DNA of 64,000 bases from Pocillopora verrucosa (GCF_036669915.1 NC_089321.1:17503598-17567597); one strand, 5' to 3'; shown: positions 24,882 through 38,628, counted from the first letter of the stretch. Made by a program: numbers and translations. The notes: a model not told the origin generated them from the letters alone.

Positions 24882-25144
24882 AATGAATTTGGAAAATTTG
24901 TACAAAATTTATTTGATATGTAACTAATCCTAATCTTATTATTTTGATTGGAAGCTTGAATTTCAATTTTTTAGACCTTTGGCTGAAAATGCCGGACGTA
25001 AATAGGAAATGGAAAAGAAAATCTGAGAGTAAACAATCAGAAACAACAGAAAACAGATGAAAATGAGAGATCATGAACAGACTGTCAAAGATATGCTGTG
25101 TTTCTTATACCAGCCCTAATTAAGGTTCAAACGCTCTGTATTTA

Positions 25145-25352
25145 CTTAAAATTTTAACTCTCATGAGTAGCTAAGACAGAAATTCCACAGACTATCAATG
25201 TCAAGCACTCAGTGGATGAAATAAAAAAAAATATCAATGTGGGGATTACTAGTTGATCTAGTACCAAATTCTCCAAACTGACACTATAAGAATTGTATAA
25301 CAGACAGCAAGGAGAATTGCCAATGAGATGTTGGGAGTGAAAGGGTAAAGGC
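25145..25352. mobile_element. Small inverted-repeat element (MITE-like)
   Basis: Begins with aattttaactctcatgag and ends with tgttgggagtgaaagggt; internal phrases match the copies at 33935-34142 and 36048-36250. No coding capacity. The rest of 25353-26214 has no gene, only spacer that matches copy A in patches. Confidence 0.5.
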
Positions 25353-26214
25353 TAAATTTTAAATTATAAATAAACCACAGAGGAATTTGATTTGGCCAAA
25401 ACAAAAGTGACATAGTGGAAAGCAGAAACCCAATGCTACTTATGACTCCGCCGCTTATGATTCACTGGAAACCAGATTGAAAAAGGTTTGTGCCATCAGA
25501 GGACCTCAAGTCCTGCTTCGTGATTTAGGTTCATTTCCGTCTTTGCCTTTTTACTCCATCAATGCTTTGCATAGATTATAGGCATGTGAAATTTAAGGAA
25601 AACCGAAATACTTCTTAGATAATTTCATGCTTAGGCTTCTAGAAAATTAAGTTCATAAACTATTCCATTGCATCGTATGTTAAAGCCTCACTGTAATAAA
25701 GCATTTAAAGGTTCTGATAAGACTTATTGCTTGGTGAATTTAAAAACATAGAGCGCTGTACAAGTCCTTGGTGGCTGTAGGGGATGAAGTTGACTTATTT
25801 TATATGTGACTTTCACAGATGAATATTTTGGGTCTAGATTGGTACCTAACAACAATTATTAGCTCGTCTAACTATCGCTTCGGGAATATTTAACCGCGGT
25901 TGGTCAGAGATTAGGAAGAAGCTACCGTTGGCAATTAAAAAACCTGGCTCATCAGAGTATTTTTTTGTGGAAAAAAAAAGTTAACGATAGTAATTGTGGT
26001 TTATCCATGACCCATACGTGCTTCATCATTTCTGACATTCTTTTGGATAAAAGGAAATTTACGCGGTCAGTTTAAAAACGGAAAATACAAAAACACTTTG
26101 CTAAAAGAAAACTTTAGGTCAACGGGAACATTATATTTGATAGAAACGATATTCAGGGGAAAATTTTCTTTTAGTCTCCTATTGCGTCGATAATTGACTT
26201 TCATGACATTTGGT

Positions 26215-26230
26215 GGCTCCTAAAGGAGCC
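26215..26230 (-). terminator. Histone 3' stem-loop of H2B copy B
   Basis: Minus strand GGCTCCTTTAGGAGCC, 33 nt past the stop as in copy A. Confidence 0.95.
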
Positions 26231-26263
26231 GTTTGTTTTAGGCGGGAAACCCACTGGGTGAGT

Positions 26264-26635
26264 TTACTTGCTGCTGGTGTACTTGGTCACAGCCTTGGTT
26301 CCTTCACTGACGGCGTGTTTAGCCAGTTCACCAGGCAGAAGCAGCCTAATGGCAGTCTGGATCTCGCGAGAGCTGATGGTTGATTTCTTGTTGTAGTGAG
26401 CGAGACGGGATGCTTCGGTGGCGATGCGCTCGAAGATGTCGTTAACGAACGAGTTCATGATGCCCATGGCTTTGCTGGAGATACCAGTGTCAGGGTGAAC
26501 TTGCTTCAACACTTTGTAGATGTAGATGGCATAGCTTTCTCTTCTCTTGCCTCTCCTCTTTTTCTTTCCATCAGCAATAGCCTTCGCCTTTCCGGCTTTC
26601 TTCTCGCCCTTCTTTCCTGCAACTTTAGCTGGCAT
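26264..26635 (-). CDS. H2B: Histone H2B, copy B
   Basis: 123 residues, intronless, the same protein as copy A except Ala for Val in the N-tail (KAIADGKKK). The histone fold and the AVTKYTSSK end are intact, and the TATA and stem-loop are kept. Its former divergent partner H2A is gone, so it is now fired from a promoter whose other side is orphaned. As in copy A, the frame upstream of the Met is open by chance through the TATA region. Confidence 0.97.
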   Translation of the reverse strand: MPAKVAGKKGEKKAGKAKAIADGKKKRRGKRRESYAIYIYKVLKQVHPDTGISSKAMGIMNSFVNDIFERIATEASRLAHYNKKSTISSREIQTAIRLLLPGELAKHAVSEGTKAVTKYTSSK

Positions 26636-26975
26636 CTTGTTAAATAACGAAGATTGATGGTTGTGTAGCGTTGTTGGGTTTGTATTTATATCGGAATCGT
26701 GAAAGGATCTATTACCATACGGATCGAAATTCTCGATCGTTAATTGGCTTATTCTTATATTGACCCCAGGGGTCAATTTGCATGACATTCTCTCTTTATT
26801 CAAATATATTACTAGGATATTAAATATATGAAACTTGCTACTGATTGGTGCTTTTCGATCCTTCTAGCATAATAAACGAACTATAAATATCAAAAGTGGT
26901 AAAAAGTTTACCATTCACTCTTGCTGAAAGCACTCAAAGCAGTTCGTAGTTTGATGCCATAAAGGTAAAAAATCT
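26636..26975. promoter_or_regulatory. H2B promoter with orphan H2A promoter, copy B
   Basis: Collinear with 20052-20380. The H2A-side TATAAATA is kept at 26882-26889, and the start-region remnant (gatgccataaaggtaaaa) is at 26953-26970. It then jumps to sequence equal to copy A 20917 onward (aatctacggtatctcgg). The H2A coding region and its stem-loop, about 540 bp, are missing. Confidence 0.85.
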
Positions 26976-27028
26976 ACGGTATCTCGGGAAATGAATGTTG
27001 ACAAACGACCAAATGCATTTGAAAAAGC

Positions 27029-27101
27029 TTTCGCGCACCAAAATCTAGCTCCATCGGAAAATTTCTCGACCCAAATGTGTGTATTAACTTTCGCGCCAAA
27101 A
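27029..27101 (+). promoter_or_regulatory. Pair of E2F-like sites, copy B
   Basis: TTTCGCGCACCAAAA at 27029-27043 and TTTCGCGCCAAAA at 27089-27101. The second is a perfect match to TTTSGCGCSAAA. They are conserved in place relative to copy A while much of the nearby spacer changed. Confidence 0.55.
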
Positions 27102-27557
27102 TCGTTAGTCGTTACACTCTTGTTATGTCGACGTCACTGGCGGTAATTAATAAATTGCGCCTGAATATGATGATTTTGATTTATACATTTGCTGCACGTT
27201 ACACTTATGCGAGAAACGAAACGAAACTCGGAATGAAAAGAAAGCCGACAGTGATCTCATGCGGGTGACTAACAAGTGGGCCCATTGATTGCAACTAAAA
27301 AAAATGGTACTTATAATTCATATGTAAAAAACAATAAGAACAAATAGAGAAGGCTTTCAATCGTGTATGCCAGGTATATTTTATCCTTCCTATGCGGGCT
27401 TTTTTTTTTCTTGCGCCACTTAGACCCTACCATGACGCGCGCAGATAATGCGATCATTTTCTTTTGTAAACAAGAAGTATGAGCGAAGCATATAGAATCT
27501 AAATGGACTGCAAAAAAGCAAACACATTTATTGGTCAGGACTTTCCTTATATTTGGT

Positions 27558-27573
27558 GGCTCCTAAAAGAGCC
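27558..27573 (-). terminator. Histone 3' stem-loop of H4 copy B
   Basis: Minus strand GGCTCTTTTAGGAGCC, 26 nt past the stop. Confidence 0.95.
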
Positions 27574-27599
27574 GTTTGTTTGTTGTTAGTGGTGCCTGT

Positions 27600-28825
<1,226 letters not shown>

Positions 28826-28850
28826 GCAGACTCCACTTCAAATCACAAAC

Positions 28851-28866
28851 GGCTCTTTTAGGAGCC
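28851..28866 (+). terminator. Histone 3' stem-loop of H3 copy B
   Basis: GGCTCTTTTAGGAGCC, 25 nt after the stop. Confidence 0.95.
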
Positions 28867-30443
28867 ACCACATAAAGAAAAGCAATGACCAATCTATGAG
28901 CCCCTGTTGACCTAAATAAATTCTTAAAATATAAAATGCGACACTGAAGAGAAGTTGAATCCATTGAAATTGTTACACCATGTTTGCTCGGTGCGCGTCT
29001 TGGCGACAATACAGACATATAAGTTATGTCTGGCCTATATCCGTGCTTAGGAACACACCATGTCTTCATTTCTTAAGTAACCTAAAGAAACTAACCTTAC
29101 CTTTCTTCATTTACACTTCGTGCATGTTATTTTGGCGCTAATCATTATATGAATATGCCGCGATAACTGATACATTTTGCCATCTTTTGGATCTGTTTCT
29201 TACATCACGATACTTGTTTTCTCACGCTTGACTTACATGATGCATGAAATGTAAAATTGCAATGTAAACTACACTTACTTCTTTCGAATTAGCACACCGC
29301 TTATCAAGTCAAGTATGAAAAGGCGGAAGTCATAGGTTTGTTCTTCTTGTTCGAATTTAGAGGCCGGCCTTCCTTTGAATATGCATCATTTTTTCATACA
29401 AAAGCGAAATTAAGGACCCTTTCCATCCTGCCGTAACGTTATGATGTAACTAAACTTAAATTTTCTTTTCTGGGGTAGTTGGTCTGACTGGAATCCGGTA
29501 CCTACTAAATTGTGTCGGACAAATTATTCCCATTCGATCGATAATTAAATAAACTGGATATTCGCAAATAGTCTGCTGTTTCGCGTCCCTCTAAATCGCA
29601 CACCTCACCTCAGAGGAAGCCTACTGCAGCGTTTAGCAAAAAGATTACATTGCCAACTAATTATAAGTTTTTTTTTCGTGAATGAATTTGCCACATTTTG
29701 AGAAAATATTCTCTCTAACTTAACTCCGCTCTTGGCATGAAAATCTGATAAGAAGTCGACAGCGCGCAACCGTCAACCGGTTCATACAAAACTGTCTCTT
29801 CAGTAAAGCAAGGCAAATCCACCAAAATAACATCAAAGCGTTTTTCAATCGCCCTTCGTTTCAAACGATTGCTTCAATGTTACCCCATCTCTAAGTCTTT
29901 TTCTTTGTTCGAGACATTTAGCATACCTCTTATTAAGGTCACGTATGAAATGGCGGACGTTATAGTTTTGTTCTTCTTGTTCAAGTTTAGAGGCTTCTCT
30001 GCCTTTGAATATGCATCGAAAGGCTATGTATTTCATACAAAAAAAAAATTAAGGAATCAATCTTGCTGATAATTCTTAAAATGCTGATAAAAGGTGACTT
30101 AAACTGAAGTTCTTTGCGCATTTTTCCAAAGTTCTTTCGTAGTCTTACCGCGTTGTAGATTTTTGAGCCTTAAATGTCATTCTTAATTTGAGTAATTTAA
30201 AGTAAATTTTACATCCACATTTTATGAGAGAACGTAGCTAAGTTCTCTATAAATAGAAAAGATCTGAAGTAATTGAATAAGCTCGTTATCGACCAAAATG
30301 TCAAGCAAACTAACACAGTTTAGACGACGCCATTTTAGTCTAACCCTGTTTCCTCAGTGGTCCGTACGTGAGGCATAATATTTCTTTGCGCGCTCTAAGC
30401 AGTCATTACTTGTCTTAGTTCCGAAGGTTTTACAGCACACAAC
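28867..30443. other. H3-H1 spacer, copy B
   Basis: About 1.58 kb against 0.87 kb in copy A. No gene. It holds two copies of the cctttgaatatgc element (29307-29400, 29930-30025) and the conserved block before H1. The extra length (about 28905-29100 and 29400-29850) has no counterpart in copy A and no recognisable element. Confidence 0.4.
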
Positions 30444-31001
30444 ATGTCCGAAGCAAAGTCACCATCTAAGAAGAAGCCAGCTGCGCCCAAAAAGCCAGCC
30501 GAGCATCCACCTTACGCAGACATGATCAAAGCTGCTATCTTAGCGTTGAAAGAGCGAAATGGTTCTTCCCGCCAAGCCATCGAGAAGTACATCAAAGCCA
30601 ACTACAAGGTGGATGAGGTTGGCTCGCACTTGAAGATGGCTTTGAAGAGGGGCGCCACCAGTGGAAAGTTTGTCCACACCAAGGGAGTCGGTGCTTCTGG
30701 TTCGTTTAAGTTAGCTAAGGAGGAAAAGAAGGAGAAGAAGCCAAAGAAAAAGCCAGCCGCAAAGAAGAAGCCTGCAGCCAAGCCAAAGAAACCCGCCGCC
30801 AAGAAGACAGCGAAGAAACCAGCGGCGAAGAAGGTTGCAAAGAAACCCGCCGCTAAAAAGCCAGTAGCGAAGAAACCAGTGGCTAAAAAACCAGCGGCAA
30901 AGAAGCCTGCGGCTAAAAAACCAGCTATAAAGAAGCCCGCAGCTAAAAAGCCCGCCAAGAAAGCAGCGAAGAAATCGCCAAAGAAGACCACCAAGAAATA
31001 A
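30444..31001 (+). CDS. H1: Linker histone H1, copy B
   Basis: 185 residues: N-tail [20 protein letters not shown], winged-helix globular domain ([20 protein letters not shown] and following, with [10 protein letters not shown] where copy A has [10 protein letters not shown]), then a C-tail of [14 protein letters not shown] repeats. The tail repeats differ in number and order from copy A, as expected from slippage or unequal exchange in a repetitive coding tract. Stem-loop at 31035 with the standard loop. Confidence 0.96.
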   Translation: MSEAKSPSKKKPAAPKKPAEHPPYADMIKAAILALKERNGSSRQAIEKYIKANYKVDEVGSHLKMALKRGATSGKFVHTKGVGASGSFKLAKEEKKEKKPKKKPAAKKKPAAKPKKPAAKKTAKKPAAKKVAKKPAAKKPVAKKPVAKKPAAKKPAAKKPAIKKPAAKKPAKKAAKKSPKKTTKK

Positions 31002-31034
31002 AAACCCAAGGAGGGAAGCAACTCTTCACCAAAC

Positions 31035-31050
31035 GGCTCCTTTAGGAGCC
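31035..31050 (+). terminator. Histone 3' stem-loop of H1 copy B
   Basis: GGCTCCTTTAGGAGCC, 33 nt after the stop, standard TTTA loop unlike copy A. Confidence 0.95.
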
Positions 31051-31375
31051 ACCACATTTAAGAAAAAGTTATTATCAACTGAGTGTTGATGTAGCCTTCG
31101 GTAATCCAGTGTAAATTCACGATATTTTCAATCGTGGACCATGATAAATGCAGTAGAGAGCAGATTCGCATTGAACCCGCTGACAAATCTTTAAACTCTT
31201 GCAGTAACCCCCATTTCATTTCCTTTCACAGTAATATCCAAAAAAAAACCATAAAATCTTGAGAAGAAAGTTCATTGTCTCCAACCTTGAAATTTGATTG
31301 TTGAACAAATTGTTCTTGTCAGTACTACCAAAGGAAATATATTAAGAAGTATATGGAGAATGTGGATGCTTTAGG

Positions 31376-33533
31376 CGAGTTTGAGACGCAAGTTTTAATA
31401 AGAATATTTAATTTTCTCCCACCAAACATCCCATTTCAATGTAAAACGATTTTAAGTTACCAAGAAACATACCGTCTCGAATTTGGATTTAACCTGTTTT
31501 GAAAAAAAAAACATTTAACCCGTTAAAAAAAAAAACAAAACAAAAAAAAAAACCCACAACTCGTTTTTAAGGACTTCTGTTTAGATTGGAAATAGACAGC
31601 TGACTTCAGAAGACTTGTCCGTTAGCTTCTGCTCTCTTTCATAAACCATATTTCAATTTAATTGGGTCTTATGCAGATTAGCATATAAAACAATGGGTGT
31701 AACCCCTTGCAGCCCCATGACATTTGCTTGTGAAATTTGCCCATAACATTTATGTTGATTTTATGAACTGGCAGTTACAGTGTTTGCAAACAACCAATTT
31801 CTTCTTGGTAGCTGCAATTGAGAGAGGCGAAATGGTTATGTCTACCTGCAGGATCAAGACTTATGTGTCGATTAATTGGCAGCTTTAACATTCTCCCTCT
31901 GCATAATTCCTGGCTATTTGAATTTTTGAGGATTGGTTTGATAAATTCCCGCTCCAGGACCAAAATTGTGTTCAAATGCCTTACCCAAGTGCTGGATTTG
32001 ATGGTCAACTTTTTTTGTAAAAGGGAAAAATTAGCAACCATGACAACTCTTGCAGACATTATTTTCTGAGCCATTTGCTCGCAAAAGTGAACTCTTTACC
32101 TTTAAACACTTAACACCTCTAGTTCAATGTCCCCAACCCGGCCAGCTAAGGTTCAAATTTTCACCCCCCAGGGCATGGCAACGGTCAATTACCTGTGGGT
32201 AGGATGTTGAAGCTTCAAAGTGATAGGCTTGTTAGTCAATCCCTTCAAGTTGACAAGTGATTAACATGTAACTTCTCTCTATAATAACCTTACACAATCA
32301 AACAGACAGGTAATGAGAATACCACACCACATTATCCTCACTAATTTACAAGGAAATGTGTAGCAACGGGGGGGGGGGGATTTAATAATCCAATTTTGGG
32401 AGTAAGAAAATTCATGCTTGAAATTCCTTGATTTTTAATGACTGAATACAAAGAGGTTTGTTCTAAAAAAGTAAAAGTTATCACTCAATCAAGGTGTTTC
32501 TTGATTTCCTGTTGCTACCATCATTGATGACCTTCTGAGCATGGAAAGCAGTACTGTAGCCTATGCAGCTGGCAGTTTTTTGCTCCCTTAAGAGATGAGC
32601 ACCATGCAAAAGGCTTTGGACAGAAGATAGTTGCTTGCACCTCCACCACTCATCTCTTAGCCCACCAAAAATGGCCAACGGTGCCCGTTATTTTACAAGG
32701 AAAATATGTTCTGCTAATAAAACTTAGAAAACTAAGTATACAGGTAGGTTAAAATGCCGATTTATTTGATGGAAATGACACCAAATACATTCCAAATACA
32801 CAAGTGTATTATTCATAGATAATTCATCCATTCTGGTTTTACAACAAATGATTGCCAGCAACTTGCAGGAACAAAAGTGGGGGGGGGGGGGGGGGTTTGA
32901 ATGGGGGGAGAGACTCAGTGGGCTTTTATAAAAATATAGTAAGTTCTAGGAATTTTTAAAATTTTCCTTAAATGGTCCCTTGGTAAATGACAAAACAATG
33001 ACCTTTCTGGGAACAATGAGAAACACTCAGAATTTTTTGAAAATACCACCAAACCAAAACAAAGCCATTAACAAAAATAGACCAGACTTGACAAAGTAAA
33101 CTCTTCCTAGGCAAAGTAGCTTCAATCTGTATAATGGCAATAACAACCTTTGTTGTGAGGTGAAATTTGAATCCTGGGCTATTCAAGCCTAAAATACACA
33201 TAAATAACCCAGTTGACTCTTTAAAATGATTAGAAAGAATGTATAATTTTGTCCAACATTCGTATCAATTGATAAAAAACATTTTTAAAAGCTTTTAATT
33301 TCAATATTGAAAATGCACTATAATTTTGTTCACTTCTGTGTTTGTGATCATGGAACTATCTTTCAGCAAAAATTGGATATTTACAAATCTGGTTTTTTTG
33401 TCTGTTAACAACCAAGATTGTGCTGTTAAGATATGAAATTTATAAAAGTTTAGCAGATCACAATAAATACATAGCGTTTTAGCAAAATTGTTAACATTGG
33501 GACTTTTCAACTAAGTTAAGGAAGTTACAGCAA
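31376..33533. other. Intergenic region between the histone cluster and the kinase gene
   Basis: No gene supported. Homopolymers: A-rich at 31500-31555, G runs at 32367-32378 and 32879-32896. A decayed dispersed-repeat copy is at about 32235-32410 (aagtgattaacatgtaacttct to ttgggagtaagaa). Confidence 0.4.
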
Positions 33534-36500
33534 TTAACTTTCCAAATATGACTCTAACTTCTGTGATGAACTTGCATTTGATGTCTCACTGATTTGCTTT
33601 GATTTACATGTAGGCTGGGATTGTGGTTCTACTGTTGAAGTATCATCCTAAAAAAAAAAACCCTTACTTAAATAACTGATCAAAGAAAAACACTGGAAAA
33701 GGCATGCATTAAGAGTAAATAAAGGTAAGTAACAAGCAAACAAAAGTTTAACCTAAGAGAAGAGATTACCACGAAACAAAATGCACAAAAATGGATAGAA
33801 ATGTCTTATTTGCAGTCTAGTTTAAAAGTAACTGCTTGTCACTCAAAAGTTGAGAGTTTCTTGTATCAGTGAAAGCCACTCATACTTCATTGGATCTACT
33901 GAAACCCCAGTAGCCCAGATGAAAAAACACTTCAGCCCTTAACTCCTAGAAGTGATTAACATGAAACTTCCCCCTATGATATTCATGCATTATCCAGCAA
34001 ACAGGCAATGATAGTATTCAAGTGTACCAGGTAGAATTTTTATCCTGATCTAACACCAAATTCTCATAACTAATCTACAAGGAAATGTGAAGCAGCAGGA
34101 AGGGAGAATTATCAATCAGATCTTGGGAGTTAAAGGGTTTAAGGGCACCTTTCTTTTAAAGATGCAGTACTTCAAACCACTCTTTCAATTCCCTGAATTT
34201 AATTCCATGGTAACACCCTCATACAACTTTCCTTTTTTACTACTCAGCCAATCCCAGCATGGCCTAGCTCATCATCAATTTGCCTGTAAATCAGTGGCAG
34301 GACATTGAAGGGCAAAGCATAAAGGCTGCAGTTTTATTCCTAATGGGGAACAAAATGCTTTTTTAAGTGTTCCAGACCTGACAGACACAAAGATCTTTCC
34401 TTTTCTCATAGCTAAGCTCAAAATTCACCATCTTCCTTATTCAATAATTTTGTTTTGTGATCTGCCAATACATTGCAGTGGTTCTGATTTATTGATTGCT
34501 GTAAACTGTTGTAAAAAGCAGATGATAGAAAAAAGTTATGCAAACCTCTTCTTCCTCACTGATATCAGCCTCTGGAACAAAATGATTTAGCATCAATGCT
34601 TCCTTGATGAGTGATTCATCTGATACTCTGAAGTAGAATAATGCAAACCTTAAATACTCTATACCTCAGCAAAGTAATTTTAAAACATTATCATACCTTT
34701 TCTCTTTCTTACCTTTCAATCAAATTTAAATGTATGTGTTGATATTACCTCCTCAAAAAAATTAAGCAAAACTTACAGTTTGTTAAAGACATATAGATCT
34801 TCTTCCTTCCAGCTTGAAACAACACCATTTTTAATATCTTCTGCAACCTAATGGAACACAAAACCATAATACTTAAGCCAAATAAAAAAAAGTGACAGGC
34901 AATTAAACAACATAGTTTCACAACAAGTTTCATTTGAACTTTACATCCTTGCAAAGAAAGAACAACTTACTGATTTAGGGGTTGAGATCATCATTAAAAT
35001 GTGGTTAAATAATAACTTATTTCTTACATGGAACTGATACAATTTAAATATGCTCTCATTCTCCTGATAAAGAGGTGCATTTAAAGCAACTTTTTTTTTC
35101 CCCTTAGTCCTTTTATTGCAAAGCAAGGCACAAGTCCAGTAACATACATACAGTATGAAGTACATCAACTATTATACTCACTTCAAAGTTATATCCAAAA
35201 TCTGTCCAGTTATATTCCAAAACTCTGGATCTAACATTTCTGCAAATATAGAGACAGTCATCCCTTTCTCATGTGAATAACCTTAGTGCAAATAAGAGTG
35301 ACCTTACAATAGAAAATTCAACACAATAGGCCTAAAAGGATGCAGATCTACCATTATTATTATTATCTCTTGTCTTGAATTTAAATTAACAACATAAAAA
35401 AATTTGTTTGTTAAATTACATAACTGCACGACTAAGGACAAAGATTGGAGGCACTGGTGTAACTCACATGGAATAGGAATTCCTTATCATTTTCTTCAAA
35501 CTACTTTCAAAACTTTGAGAGCCAAATTACTGTTTCCAATGTATTAACAAAGGGCACTATGTCACATGTGAGTAATGCAATGATTTTGTAACAGTCTCCT
35601 GGGTACTTGGCTTCAAAAGTGGTTACAGTGGCTTAATAATTTTGAGACTTATTGAAATTAAATATCTATGCTCTTTCTAGGGTTTCAACTGACAATTATC
35701 AGCAAGACTGCTTGTTTATGTACGTTAAACTTCCTAAAAAGAAAAAAACAAGACAAACATCATTTGAAAGGTTTCATCTAACCTCATTTCCTCCAAGAAC
35801 TTTTTATAGGATGCATCAAGTCCTTTAAGGTATTCTAGGGGAATCCCACTTTCATAATCCTATGGAGTATGTTTGTGAAAATGGTTGAGTTGAAAAAAAA
35901 AGCACAATGAGTGGCAAGGGGTCTGTTAACTGGGTTACATTAATAAACATAATGAGACAAATTTGTGATTGCACCTTTTGGTAAAAATTCCAAGCCTGGA
36001 AAATAGAACACTACAACAAATCTAGGATAATCAAGGCTGATTGAACCCTTTCACTCCCAAGATCTCATCACTTAGTGATTCTCTTTGCTGTCTGCCATAC
36101 ACTTCTCATGATGTCACTTCAGAGAATTTTGAATTGGATCAACCAGTAATCTGCTCACTGAGATTTGTCCTTATTGTCATCACTTGTCTACTTGATATTA
36201 TTTAGATGTTGTAAGGAGAAATGGTCTTGGTTACCCATAAGGGTTGAAGGGCTAATGCTGATCACTTTGAGAAAATGATCAAACAGAAGTTCTCTTCTCC
36301 CAGAAAGGGAAAGGATGGATAGAAAAAGTAAAATCTACAGACTTCTTTAAGTTGCTGCTATAACTTTGTGAACAACTGGTAGTTACCATAAAAAAATAAA
36401 AAAATAAAAAATTTAATAAGTTCCACAACTATCTCATTCAATTATAAGATTAATTAAGATGCATTTTTAGGAAGAGAAAGTTATTTCAGGTTTGGTTAAC

Positions 36501-38628
36501 AAGTCAGAGGGTCTTTTTCCTCTCAACTCTGCTATGAGAAATAAATGTTAATATAGAAATTTACTGTTCAATACCCTTCCTCGTCTACGGATGCGCTCAT
36601 GGCAAGTCTCAGGAGAGACATCAAGATACAGGGTGGTGTGAGGAACTGGAACTGACTGTAAAGCTTTTTTCTTCAAGTCCTTGTAATATTCATAACCTAT
36701 CACAAAATGAAATTTAAGATGTCAAAAATTATCAATCTCTGGTGATGCAATGATTAATAAAACAATTTTAATTGTATTCCACTTAAATTCAGGACCCAAT
36801 TAAACACTGAATTACCACCTCTTCACTTTTTTCAAAAACCACTTGTAAAATTTATGTTTGACCCAACTTTTTATCATGCTAAGTTACAATCTACATGGTT
36901 TCATGGAAATCCATGCACAACAGCATCAAAGTGGTCTGATTATGAACATGTACTGCCTAAAGCTGTGTTTCAATTATAAATAACACCTTTCAATCATTCC
37001 CTCTTAGCGGCAGTTTAATATACTGTTTTTAGCTAATTAATCTAAACTATAGATCATGTACAGAAGGATTACCAGTTATTACAAGACCACAGATTAAAAA
37101 CAATTTAAAATCTCATCAATTTCTTGTAGCTAGTTACACAAATAAGATTTAGTAAACGTTTGACTGCATTTGGATTGACATTCACAACCAATCAGCTTTG
37201 CTGTATACCATAGACATTATGCATAAATGGTGGACTTGATTAGTATTCTTTTGTATTCATGAAGATTAGCCCACCTGGCCTAGTCAGTATCTTTGAGAGA
37301 CATTAAAACCACAACCCAAAGATGAGGTAGTTGGGCTAATTTACATGAGTACAAAAGAATACAATTGAATGTACAATTTATACAATTATTATTAACCTGA
37401 GCTAATTCTACTTTAATTGAAGCTTAGAAAGGTAAAAGTAAAGTGGTAATAGAAATGGGTTTTCCTTGTATCTCTTCCAATTAAGAGAGTGACAGAAGAA
37501 GGGGGACACTTACTTGACACGGAGCACTTGTTTGATATTAAGGCCTAAGGGGGTGGGTGCTTAATCAGGGGAAGGCACTTGTTAGAGCATGGGTGCTTAC
37601 TGGAGGAAAGTTATAACATTCTCCACATAAGGAGTGAGGCCTAAGAGACTTTATACCTTCTAGAGATATGGTCCCTTGTTGAAAATTCACGTCAGCAAAT
37701 ACTGTATCACTGAAAACTGATCTATCTAACAGCACTCCTTGGCCTGTAAAAAATATTGACATAATGAGATTTATCACATTCACATGTTAGTGAATTCAAT
37801 TTCATGGCACATATGAGACTGATGTGAGTGATTAAATGACAAACAAATACATTTATTGCCTGTGGAATAAAATATAAGTTTCACAGGGCATATTCAACCA
37901 TAGTGTGAAGATTTTTGAGTCCATTCTTACACCTAAAAAAGCTTTTATATGCTGATAACTAAGGACCTTTTATTTGCTGCCTCTCTAGGCGACATGTTAA
38001 CAACAATTGAATGAGAGATTCATCACATGCTACAGCTAAAGGTGAGTATCTCCTGGCTTTCCTGAACAAGGGTTTAAGCTCCAAAGATATTTTAGAGTTC
38101 TGAAAAAGATCAAAATGTTTTCTTCTTACAAAATGGAGATCTATAACGATCCAATTTCTTTAATTTGTTAATAAATAGCAGTTCTCAAAAAAAAAAATCA
38201 GGTAAAATTGCTCTGATAGCATAGAAAGTTTGACTGAACAGAAGCTACCCACCGGTTTGAAGGACATGTTTGGTTGCTGCAATGTAAGTCCTGAATCGTT
38301 GTTTGAAGATCCATAACTGTAGTTTCAAAGCATATCTCTTCGGATCCTTGTAGAACTTTTCCAGGTAAGGATTCTTCGTTGTGGGTTCCAAAAAGACGCG
38401 ATAGTTGAGCTTTCTAGCTAACTGACAAGACAGAGTGGATTTGCCAACCCCGATGTTTCCTTCCACAATAATAAGTTGTGGTGCACATGTCGTCGATGTG
38501 TTACGTTCGTTCGACCTCAATCCAATCATTGCTGTGTTTAAAGCCGAATTTGACAGGAAAAACTTGCCGGACTGATATCTGCTGTGGAAACGAAAACAAC
38601 GCCATAGTACTGTAGGAGACTGACACAT
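33534..38628 (-). CDS. Deoxynucleoside kinase (dGK/dAK-like), eight exons, probably mitochondrial
   Basis: Phosphorylates deoxynucleosides in the salvage pathway. Exons (plus coordinates): 38253-38628, 37657-37743, 36575-36696, 35783-35859, 35182-35239, 34777-34847, 34546-34627 and 33534-33647, all GT-AG, total 328 residues. Motifs: P-loop IIVEGNIGVGKSTL, the EP motif FLEPTTKNPYLEKFYKDP, the DRS motif GVLLDRSVFSD, and an Arg-rich lid (CHERIRRRGRDYE). The first 40 residues are Arg- and hydroxyl-rich without acids, like a mitochondrial presequence. The start is the ATG at 38628; an in-frame GTG precedes it. NPYLEKFY and DRS are closer to bacterial-type dAdo/dGuo kinases than to TK2. NDUFA10 shares the fold but lacks this P-loop. 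The acidic, Ser-rich C-terminal 60 residues are not typical of the family. Confidence 0.88.
33935..34142 (+). mobile_element. MITE-like element with TTAACTCC inverted ends
   Basis: Starts cagcccttaactcctagaag and ends cagatcttgggagttaaagg, giving short inverted ends; 208 bp, no ORF, within an intron of the kinase gene. Members also at 25145-25352 and 36048-36250. Confidence 0.5.
36048..36250 (-). mobile_element. MITE-like element, opposite orientation
   Basis: Starts gaaccctttcactcccaaga and ends acccataagggttgaagggc. The same family as 33935-34142 in reverse, in another intron of the kinase gene. Confidence 0.5.
37244..37361. repeat. Long inverted repeat in intron 1 of the kinase gene
   Basis: Arms of about 30 bp at 37244-37273 and 37332-37361 match as reverse complements in about 27 of 30 positions, separated by 58 bp. 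It could be a tiny foldback transposon or a structured intronic RNA. Confidence 0.65.

Noticed and set aside
31775..32074. Overlapping ORFs on both strands (83 and 99 codons)
   Set aside because: Neither has a protein-like pattern, start context or splice partners.
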